From: UBA6772 sp965183875
GTDB taxonomy: Bacteria > Bacteroidota > Bacteroidia > Flavobacteriales > UBA7430
NCBI GenBank assembly: GCA_965183875.1
Contig: CBCYMK010000033.1
Span: 1-35,773 of the forward strand
Direction: 5' to 3'
Length of the DNA: 35,773 nucleotides
Part shown: positions 6,900 through 13,477 of the stretch, in pieces
How positions within the stretch are numbered: position 1 is the first letter of the stretch
Layout of the letters: the number at the start of each line of letters is the position of its first letter
Notes under the pieces: model-generated
Databases searched by the model: none
Told to the model about the DNA's origin: nothing
What the model saw: only the letters and a program-made list of their open reading frames with translations
Translations under genes and position numbers: made by a program

Positions 6900-7017
6900 G
6901 TTTTAAGAAAATAGAGCTGTAAATATCCATTTGTTATTCCACCGCTTCGCCTTGTAAGTCCCATAAAAAAAACACGGTAATTACAAATACAGAGACTAAC
7001 TATATGTTATTAAGCTT

Positions 7018-7046
7018 AATAACGAGTACTATTTTTACTCGTTATT
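7018..7046. repeat. Perfect inverted repeat AATAACGAGTA / TACTCGTTATT, 7-base loop
   Basis: The arms at 7018-7028 and 7036-7046 are fully complementary (11 bp). The core CGAGTA...TACTCG and the 7-base loop are the same as in the terminator at 13310-13330, but there is no strong T-run on either side here. It could be a weak bidirectional terminator, a relic of one, or an operator. Confidence 0.5.
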
Positions 7047-7168
7047 GTATGCTAAAATACATTTAATATCTTCTCATACCACCACAATTTGAAATATGAG
7101 TAACTATACCTATAAATTCTATAAACATAATATGTTTATCCGCTTGTTTACCAAAAAGTTCTTTTATC

Positions 7169-7190
7169 CTTTGCCTTGATGCAAAAGAAC
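7169..7190 (+). repeat. Dispersed TTTGCCTTGAYGCAAA repeat, copy 2
   Basis: CTTTGCCTTGATGCAAAAG matches 3911-3933 with few changes. Function unknown. Confidence 0.55.
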
Positions 7191-7195
7191 ATTAC

Positions 7196-7213
7196 TCCCG
7201 ATAGCTATCGGGA
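7196..7213. repeat. Perfect palindrome TCCCGATAGCTATCGGGA
   Basis: 18 bases, fully self-complementary, with no loop. It lies about 50 bases upstream of the DUF4175 start. From general memory the core CCCGATAGCTATCGGG is an over-represented palindrome in flavobacterial intergenic DNA; counts were not checked. Possible protein-binding site or cruciform. Confidence 0.6.
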
Positions 7214-7254
7214 CAAGTCTTCAAGATTAAACTTTCAACTTAGTTAGAATACCT

Positions 7255-7262
7255 TACTTTTG
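7255..7262 (+). promoter_or_regulatory. Bacteroidota-type -7 box TACTTTTG for the DUF4175 gene
   Basis: It matches the TAnnTTTG -7 consensus of the Bacteroidota primary sigma factor exactly. The box ends 4 bases before the ATG at 7267, so transcription would start at or next to the start codon and the mRNA would be leaderless or nearly so. A weak TTTC lies about 18 bases upstream at the -33 position. Confidence 0.6.
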
Positions 7263-7266
7263 CAGG

Positions 7267-10200
7267 ATGCAAAACGCCTATTCATTATTAATCAGTAAGC
7301 TAAGAGCTTTTACGCAGAAATATTACCAGAACCTACTTATTAAGGGTTTACTGCTAAGTTTCAGCTTACTAGCCGTTGGGTTTATTTTAGTAGCCCTTCT
7401 CGAATACTACGGGCGATTTGGAATCCTAACACGCAAGCTGTTATTTTGGAGCTTTTCAACTGTATCCGTCTGTGTTTTAATTGCTTGGGTATTATTTCCA
7501 ATATTAAAGCTTGTAAAATTAAGCAGTCAACTAAGCGAGGAAGAAGCAGCAAAAATAATTGGCAAACAATTCCCTGAGGTAGCAGACAAGCTCTTAAACG
7601 TACTTCAACTTAAACAACAAAACAGTGAGAATTTAAGTTTATTAGAGGCTAGTATACACCAAAAGTCACTCGATTTAAACCCCATATCATTTAGGAGCGC
7701 GGTAAACTTTTTAGAAAATAAACGCTACCTAAAGTATGTTTTTATACCCGTTTTTATTTTCCTAGGCCTACAGTTAACCGATAGCGAAAAAATTATTACC
7801 GAAAGCTCAGCTCGTATACTAGACTACAATACAGAATACCTTATTGCCCCACCCTTCGAGTTTGTACTACTCACAAAGGAGATGGAATGCATACAGAATG
7901 AAAACTTTAAAATAACCCTCAAACTGGAGGGTGAAGCCCAACCTGTAGATGCCTATATAGAACTTAACGGCTTGCCAATAAAAATGAAAAAGCAAGCAAA
8001 TCACGAATTTGTATATACACTTACAAATTTACAAAAGAGCAAAACATTTACTTTTAATGCCGGAGGTTTGTATTCAAAAAAACACCAGATAAAGGTCTTG
8101 GCAGCACCTTCGATAGTAAAGTTTAACTTAAAACTTGACTACCCTAACTACACACATAAAAAAGACGAAACCCTAGAAAATACTGGTGAAGTACTTGTGC
8201 CTGAAGGGACCAAAGCCTATTGGGAATTTAACACCGAAAATACAGCGTCCTTATCTGTTTTATGGGCTGACAAAAAACAGGAAGCAACTAATATAGACGA
8301 CAACAGCTATCGCTTTTCTAAAACCGCAAGCCATACAACTCACTACACCCTCCTCCCTGCCAACGAACAGGTAAATAGTTTAGATTCTGTAAAGTACTTA
8401 TTCAAAGTGCTAAAAGACGGTTACCCTATAGTAGATGTGAGTGAAGTAATGGACTCTACCCAACTAAAGACCCGTTATTTTAAGGGAGAAATAAAGGACG
8501 ATTACGGATTTAGCAAACTTCAATTTATTATAAAAAACACCAATACCAACTGGGATAGCATAGTCCCGATTGAATTTAATAATGACCTAAGCATCGATAA
8601 TTTCTTTTTCGTTTTTGACATGACTCCCATGCATCTACGTGCAGAAGATGGCTTAGAGTATTATTTTGAAGTATACGATAACGATGGGATAAACGGTGCT
8701 AAGAGAAGCCAGAGTAAAAGCTTCGAATTTAAAGTGCCAAGCAAAGAGGATTTACAAAAACAAGAAGCTGAGCATACAGATGAACTAAAGACTAGCTTAG
8801 AGGAAAATGTAGAGCTAGCAAAGGAGTTACAAGAAGAATTTGAAGAACTCCGTAGAAAGCTTCTAGAGAAGGAGGAGCTTAGCTGGGAAGACAAGCAGTT
8901 GGTAGACGAATTACTTGAGAAACAAAAAAAGCTCGAAAAAAACATAGATCAGATAGCTCAAAAAAACAAGGAGAAAAACAAAATTAAAAATGAGTTCTCT
9001 GAGCAAGACAAACGCATATTAGACAAGCAAAAACAGCTTGAAGAACTCATGGAAGAACTTATCACTGATGAAATGCGAGAGCTTTTTGATGAGATGGAAA
9101 CTCGTATGGATGAGATGAAAACCGATGAGTGGATGGAGAAACTTGAAGAGCTTCAGCTAAACAATGAAGACTTAGAAAAGGAGTTAGATCGAAATCTTGA
9201 AATGCTCAAAAAATTTGAATTCGAACAAGCACTGGAAGAAAATATTGACGAATTAAAAGAACTCAAGGAAAAACAAAAAGAACTTCAAAAAGCCAACGAA
9301 GAAAAAACGAAACCTCAAGAGAAAATTACCGAAGAACAAGAGAAGCTAAACGAGGAGTTTAAAAACCTTTCTGAGAAACTGGACGATCTACACACAAAAA
9401 ATGAAGAATTAGAAGAGCAGGAGAATCTTGAAGACACCAAAGAACTTCAAGATTCTATACAGCAAGAGATGCAGGAGAGCAAAGAAAATTCTGAATCAAA
9501 AAAACGTAAAAAAACATCTAAATCTCAGGAAGAGGCGATGGATAAAATGGAGGAGCTACAAAAGAAACTAGAACAAGCTCAACAATCGGCAAGTGAAAGT
9601 GGCCCAGCAGAAGATATGGATGCCCTACGACAGATTTTAGAAAATCTAGTTGACCTCTCTATGGAAGAAGAAGCACTACTTACCGGATTGGCAGAAACAA
9701 CTAAAAACGACCCCGATTATGTCCGTCTCATTCACTGGCAAAATAAACTTAGCGACGACTCTAAAATACTCGAAGATTCACTTTATGCGCTAAGTAAAAG
9801 ACAGGTGCAAATTAAAGCAACCATTAATCGAGAGATGAGTGCAATAACAGCTAATTTCAGTAAGTCTCTAGAAAACATGTCTGAAAGAGAGACGAACAAA
9901 GCCCTCAACAAGCAACAACTGGTAATGACCTCGGCTAATAACCTAGCCTTAATGCTTAGCGATGTGCTACAAGCCATGCAAGAGGATTTAGCCAAGAAAA
10001 CTCCAGGACAACAACAGTGCAATAAACCAGGCTCGGGAAACCCTAAACCAGGGGACTTAAAAAAGATGCAAAAGCAACTTAAAGAGCAGCTGGAGAAAAT
10101 GAAAAAAGGAAAAGAAAAGAAAGGGAAAGGACAAAAACCTAAACCTGGACAAGGAAAAGACCTCGCCAAAATGATGGGTAGGCAGGAAATGATTCGTCAG

Positions 10201-10578
10201 CAATTACAAGAGATGGCCGAAAAAATTGAGGAGTCTGAAAATGGGAATGCTGAAGGGCTACGCGAGGCCATTGAAAAGATGGAAAAAACAGAGGAAGATA
10301 TTGCCAACGACAATATCACTCAAGAAACCTTAAACCGACAGAATCAAATTATAGAACACCTTTTAGAAGCTGAAAAAGCAGAGCAAGAAAGAGATAAGGA
10401 GGAGAAAAGGGAAGCAAAAGAAGCAGACCAACTACCACATCAGGTACAAGAATTACTAGAAGAATACCAAAGAAACAAACTCAAACAAGCGGAATTATTA
10501 AAAACTATACCGCCAAAATTGAGACCTTATTATAAAGGGAAAGTAAAAGAATACTTTCAAAATATTGAACAAAACTAA
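7267..10578 (+). CDS. DUF4175 domain protein: large membrane-anchored coiled-coil protein
   Basis: 1103 residues. There are two membrane segments near residues 24-45 and 56-78, and a third hydrophobic stretch at about 152-168 (YVFIPVFIFLGLQL). A beta-rich extracytoplasmic domain follows to about 495 (repeated strand patterns such as PPFEFVLLTKEME). After that comes a very long Glu/Lys/Gln-rich coiled coil with a Gly/Lys/Pro-rich linker near 920-970 (KKGKGQKPKPGQGKD). DUF4175 proteins are conserved in Bacteroidota and usually sit directly before ybeY and mnmG, as here; their function is not known. The stop overlaps the ybeY start (TAATG). The start is supported by the adjacent -7 box. No enzyme motif was found. 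Confidence 0.85.
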   Translation: MQNAYSLLISKLRAFTQKYYQNLLIKGLLLSFSLLAVGFILVALLEYYGRFGILTRKLLFWSFSTVSVCVLIAWVLFPILKLVKLSSQLSEEEAAKIIGKQFPEVADKLLNVLQLKQQNSENLSLLEASIHQKSLDLNPISFRSAVNFLENKRYLKYVFIPVFIFLGLQLTDSEKIITESSARILDYNTEYLIAPPFEFVLLTKEMECIQNENFKITLKLEGEAQPVDAYIELNGLPIKMKKQANHEFVYTLTNLQKSKTFTFNAGGLYSKKHQIKVLAAPSIVKFNLKLDYPNYTHKKDETLENTGEVLVPEGTKAYWEFNTENTASLSVLWADKKQEATNIDDNSYRFSKTASHTTHYTLLPANEQVNSLDSVKYLFKVLKDGYPIVDVSEVMDSTQLKTRYFKGEIKDDYGFSKLQFIIKNTNTNWDSIVPIEFNNDLSIDNFFFVFDMTPMHLRAEDGLEYYFEVYDNDGINGAKRSQSKSFEFKVPSKEDLQKQEAEHTDELKTSLEENVELAKELQEEFEELRRKLLEKEELSWEDKQLVDELLEKQKKLEKNIDQIAQKNKEKNKIKNEFSEQDKRILDKQKQLEELMEELITDEMRELFDEMETRMDEMKTDEWMEKLEELQLNNEDLEKELDRNLEMLKKFEFEQALEENIDELKELKEKQKELQKANEEKTKPQEKITEEQEKLNEEFKNLSEKLDDLHTKNEELEEQENLEDTKELQDSIQQEMQESKENSESKKRKKTSKSQEEAMDKMEELQKKLEQAQQSASESGPAEDMDALRQILENLVDLSMEEEALLTGLAETTKNDPDYVRLIHWQNKLSDDSKILEDSLYALSKRQVQIKATINREMSAITANFSKSLENMSERETNKALNKQQLVMTSANNLALMLSDVLQAMQEDLAKKTPGQQQCNKPGSGNPKPGDLKKMQKQLKEQLEKMKKGKEKKGKGQKPKPGQGKDLAKMMGRQEMIRQQLQEMAEKIEESENGNAEGLREAIEKMEKTEEDIANDNITQETLNRQNQIIEHLLEAEKAEQERDKEEKREAKEADQLPHQVQELLEEYQRNKLKQAELLKTIPPKLRPYYKGKVKEYFQNIEQN

Positions 10579-11000
10579 TGGAAGAGGCATCAATAGAATT
10601 TCACTCAGAAGGAGCTTTTATTCTTGAAAACCAGGAACAAATAAAGACTTGGTTTGAAAATACCGCAAAGGCAGAAGACAAGCATATAGGAGCCTTGAAC
10701 TATATTTTTTGTGACGATGAATACCTCATTAAAATCAATGTAGAATTCCTAAATCACGACACCTATACAGACATCATAACCTTTGATTATTGCGTAGGAG
10801 ACGAGTTAATTAGCGATATCTATATTAGCACTGAGCGAGTGGCAGAAAATGCTGTAGAATTTGGAGAAACTTTTGAAGATGAATTATACCGAGTCCTCAT
10901 TCATGGATTACTACACCTATGTGGTTATAAGGACAAATCAGAGGAAGAAGCAAAACTTATGCGATCCAAAGAAAACTATTACTTATCTTTGAGCAATTAA
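10578..11000 (+). CDS. ybeY: Endoribonuclease YbeY (rRNA maturation factor)
   Basis: 140 residues, UPF0054 family. The core HGLLHLCGYKD holds His109 and His113 of the H-x3-H-x5-H zinc motif. The third position is Asp119, a substitution I have seen in other Bacteroidota YbeY proteins. LNHDTYTDIITFDY (58-71) is the other conserved block. YbeY helps 16S rRNA 3'-end maturation and ribosome quality control. It overlaps the DUF4175 stop by one base (TAATG), so the two are translationally coupled. Confidence 0.92.
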   Translation: MEEASIEFHSEGAFILENQEQIKTWFENTAKAEDKHIGALNYIFCDDEYLIKINVEFLNHDTYTDIITFDYCVGDELISDIYISTERVAENAVEFGETFEDELYRVLIHGLLHLCGYKDKSEEEAKLMRSKENYYLSLSN

Positions 11001-11021
11001 TTAACTGATTTTCAGACAGAT

Positions 11022-11050
11022 AAATCAAATCACTTAAAAGGGTTTGATTT
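11022..11050. terminator. Possible weak hairpin between ybeY and mnmG
   Basis: AAATCAAA (11022-11029) pairs with TTTGATTT (11043-11050), with a 13-base interior that allows one further pair. It is AT-rich and lacks a clear T-run, so termination would be weak. It might only be a chance dyad. Confidence 0.3.
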
Positions 11051-11062
11051 CAATAAATAAAA

Positions 11063-11078
11063 TGTTCCACGTGGAACC
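11063..11078. promoter_or_regulatory. parS-like site 1: TGTTCCACGTGGAACC
   Basis: A 14-base perfect palindrome GTTCCACGTGGAAC in the parS consensus frame TGTTnCACGTGnAACA. It is identical in core to the ParB-binding sites described for Pseudomonas. It ends 6 bases before the mnmG start codon, so ParB binding could also affect mnmG expression. A second copy sits just past the other end of mnmG (13099-13114). Confidence 0.75.
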
Positions 11079-11084
11079 CGACTT

Positions 11085-12954
11085 ATGTTTCAAGGAGAAT
11101 ACGACGTAATAGTAGTAGGTGCTGGCCATGCAGGATGTGAGGCAGCAGCAGCAGCAGCAAACTTAGGAGCTAAAACACTTTTAGCTACTATGAGCATGGA
11201 CACCATAGCACAAATGTCTTGCAACCCAGCAATGGGAGGTGTAGCAAAGGGTCAAATAGTTCGTGAAATTGACGCCTTAGGTGGGTACTCGGCAATGGTA
11301 ACAGACGAAACAATGATTCAGTTTAAGATGCTGAACAGATCTAAAGGACCTGCTATGTGGAGCCCTAGAGCGCAATCTGACCGTATGCTGTTTGCTAGAA
11401 AATGGAGAATCACCCTTGAAGGAATTGAAAACTTAGATTTCTGGCAAGAAATGGTGAGTGGATTACTAATTAAAGATGGTAAAATTAGAGGCATAAAAAC
11501 CAGTCTTGGCATAGAGATTAAAGCAAAATCTGTAATCCTTACAAACGGAACTTTCCTAAATGGACTCATACATATAGGAGACAAAAGCTTTGGAGGTGGT
11601 AGAGCCTCGGAAAGAGCATCTGTTGGAATAACCGCAGAACTTGAAGCAGCAGGGTTTGAGTCTGGTAGAATGAAAACTGGAACCCCTCCTAGGGTAGACG
11701 GAAGAAGCTTAGACTTCTCAAAAATGGAAGAACAACCAGGAGATCAAGAAGTGGTTGGATTTTCATATATGCCTACAAAAAAGCCTACCACACAACGCTC
11801 CTGCTATATAACCTACACCTCTGAAGAAGTACACGAAATTCTTAAAACTGGATTTGAAAAATCACCTATGTTTCAGGGTAGAATTCAAGGATTAGGACCC
11901 AAGATACTGCCCTTCTATCGAAGATAAAATCACCCGTTTTGCAGACAAAAATAGACATCAAATATTTGTAGAACCCGAAGGATGGGACACCTGCGAGATA
12001 TACGTAAATGGCTTCTCTACATCTCTACCAGAAGAGGTACAAATTGAAGCACTACAAAAAGTACCTGGCTTCGAAAATGCTAAAATGTTTAGACCGGGCT
12101 ACGCAATAGAATACGACTACTTTCCACCTACGCAACTACAACATACCCTAGAAACAAAACTAGTAGAAGGACTCTATTTTGCCGGACAAATAAACGGTAC
12201 TACAGGATACGAAGAAGCAGCCTGCCAAGGGTTAATGGCCGGAATAAATGCTTGCCTTAAAAGTCAGAACAAAGAACCGTTTATCCTAAACAGATCGGAA
12301 GCCTATATTGGGGTACTCATAGACGACCTAATCACAAAAGGAACAGACGAGCCCTACAGGATGTTTACCTCTAGAGCAGAATACAGAATACTCCTCAGGC
12401 AAGACAATGCCGATATTAGACTTACCCAAAAAGGGTACGAACTCGGACTAGCAAGCAAAGAACGTTTAGATAGGCTAAACACCAAGTTAAGCTATATTGA
12501 AAAGCTCAAAACTTTCTTCGCTACCACCTCGGCAATTCCAGAAGAAATAAACCCAATTTTAGAAGCCTTAGGCTCGAGTAAAATTCCTCAAAAAACGAAG
12601 CTTACTAAAATCATGTCACGCCCACAAGTGAGCTTCGAGAACTTAGAAAAAATTGCTTCAATACAAGGTTTTCTTGCTGAATTCGGTAGAGATAACGAAG
12701 CGATCGAACAGGCTTTTATACAAATAAAATACAGCGGCTATATAGAGAGAGAAAAAGACAATGCTGCAAAAATTACGCGATTAGAAAATATAAAGATACC
12801 TGCAGATTTCGAATACGACAAACTCGCATCACTCTCTAACGAAGCGAAGCAAAAACTTAAAGCAATACAACCGAAAACAATTGCGCATGCCGGAAGGATA
12901 TCAGGAGTTTCACCCTCCGACATATCTGTACTACTTGTTTATATGGGAAGGTAA
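11085..12954 (+). pseudogene. mnmG: tRNA uridine-5-carboxymethylaminomethyl modification enzyme MnmG (GidA), interrupted by a +1 frameshift
   Basis: FAD-dependent enzyme that works with MnmE to install cmnm5 on wobble uridine of tRNAs. The first frame (11085-11927) has the FAD loop VVGAGHAGCEAA and runs to GRIQGLGPKILPFYRR-stop. The family sequence at that point is GLGPRYCPSIEDKI, which is recovered if one base is removed within GGACCCAAGATAC (about 11896-11903). The second frame then continues without further defect through NRHQIFVEPEGWDTCEIYVN and FRPGYAIEYDYFPPTQL (12085 onward) to the stop at 12954. Total length would be 622 residues, normal for MnmG. A single-base indel in an otherwise perfect gene suggests either a sequence/assembly error or a very recent mutation. 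Lies downstream of ybeY and between two parS-like sites. Confidence 0.9.
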
Positions 12955-12966
12955 AGACGGAGGTAA

Positions 12967-13018
12967 GAATACAAGAGTCAGGAGACAGATTTTTTTGTCA
13001 GCCTGAGACTCCTCGAAA
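12967..13018 (+). repeat. Composite dispersed repeat (GAATACARGAGWYAGGAG + T-run + GTCAGSCTGAG), copy 2
   Basis: GAATACAAGAGTCAGGAGAC is followed by AGATTTTTTTGTCAGCCTGA and ACTCCTCGAA. The minus strand of 20091-20155 has the same two blocks in the same order (GAATACAGGAGATAGGAG ... TTTTTTGTCAGGCTGAG). The shared order shows that the two blocks form one larger repeat unit. Confidence 0.65.
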
Positions 13019-13098
13019 CCCAACACAACCTCTTCAATTAAAAACTCTTTTCACGTCCATTCTTTAAACTACTCTTTCGACTAATATAACGCCCTAAC

Positions 13099-13114
13099 TG
13101 TTCCACGTGGAACA
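13099..13114. promoter_or_regulatory. parS-like site 2: TGTTCCACGTGGAACA
   Basis: A perfect 16-base palindrome, extending to 18 bases (CTGTTCCACGTGGAACAG, 13098-13115). It has the full parS consensus form. Together with 11063-11078 it brackets mnmG (spacing about 2.04 kb). ParB-ParS partition sites usually cluster near the replication origin, so this part of the chromosome may be origin-proximal. Confidence 0.78.
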
Positions 13115-13302
13115 GTAAACGAGAAATGACCTATTTAGAATGTGAAATCGATTTTAGAGCGATATAAGGGTCGTTTAGAGAAATTAGGAGGCGGTACATC
13201 GAATAATTGCAATCTCTTGTGTACGGCAAGATATAGAGGTCGTTTTTAAGAAGAAGTAGACTTTATTCAAAACACTGAAATACAGAACAGTAGCAAAGAA
13301 AT

Positions 13303-13336
13303 AAAAAAAGCGAGTAGTAAAATTACTCGCTTTTTC
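13303..13336 (-). terminator. Intrinsic terminator of tRNA-Arg
   Basis: GCGAGTA (13310-13316) pairs with TACTCGC (13324-13330) around a 7-base loop, with a run of seven A on the left and five T on the right. In the minus direction the hairpin is followed by seven U. It lies 7 bases beyond the tRNA 3' end. It could also stop plus-strand read-through from the mnmG side. Confidence 0.85.
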
Positions 13337-13342
13337 TCATTG

Positions 13343-13416
13343 TGACCCCGAAGGGATTCGAACCCCCAACCGTCAGAGCCGAAATCTGATATTCTATCCA
13401 GTTGAACTACGGAGCC
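13343..13416 (-). tRNA. tRNA-Arg (anticodon TCG)
   Basis: The 74-nt minus-strand cloverleaf: acceptor GGCTCCG pairs with CGGGGTC (two G-U pairs), anticodon arm TCAGA-TTTCGGC-TCTGA gives anticodon TCG, T arm GGGGG-TTCGAAT-CCCTT, discriminator A. CCA is not encoded. It reads CGN arginine codons. It has its own -7 box upstream (13424-13431) and a terminator downstream, so it is a single-gene transcription unit. Confidence 0.95.
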
Positions 13417-13423
13417 ATTTCGG

Positions 13424-13431
13424 CAAATATA
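13424..13431 (-). promoter_or_regulatory. -7 box TATATTTG of tRNA-Arg
   Basis: On the minus strand TATATTTG (TAnnTTTG) ends 7 bases before the tRNA 5' end, the right place for a start at or just before the mature tRNA. The -33 element is not obvious. Confidence 0.6.
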
Positions 13432-13477
13432 TTATTTTTAGTTTCTATCCGTTGTATATTAGTTTTATTTTTACCCT

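Larger units (their letters stand above)
6900..7254. other. Divergent intergenic region between the wHTH gene and the DUF4175 gene
   Basis: About 355 bases without an ORF I would believe, lying between genes that point away from each other. It contains an 11-bp-arm hairpin (7018-7046), a TTTGCCTTGATGCAAAA repeat (7169-7190), a perfect 18-base palindrome (7196-7213) and, at its right end, the promoter of the DUF4175 gene. The rest is AT-rich and featureless. Confidence 0.6.
12955..13303. other. Gene-free region after mnmG with repeat modules and a parS-like site
   Basis: About 350 bases without an ORF I accept. Contents: a GAATACAAGAGTCAGGAG + T-run + GTCAGCCTGAG composite repeat (12967-13018), the second parS-like palindrome (13099-13114), and about 190 bases of unremarkable sequence in which GGTCGTTT occurs twice (near 13148 and 13228). 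No methyltransferase-type gene, which often follows mnmG in this phylum, is present here. Confidence 0.6.
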
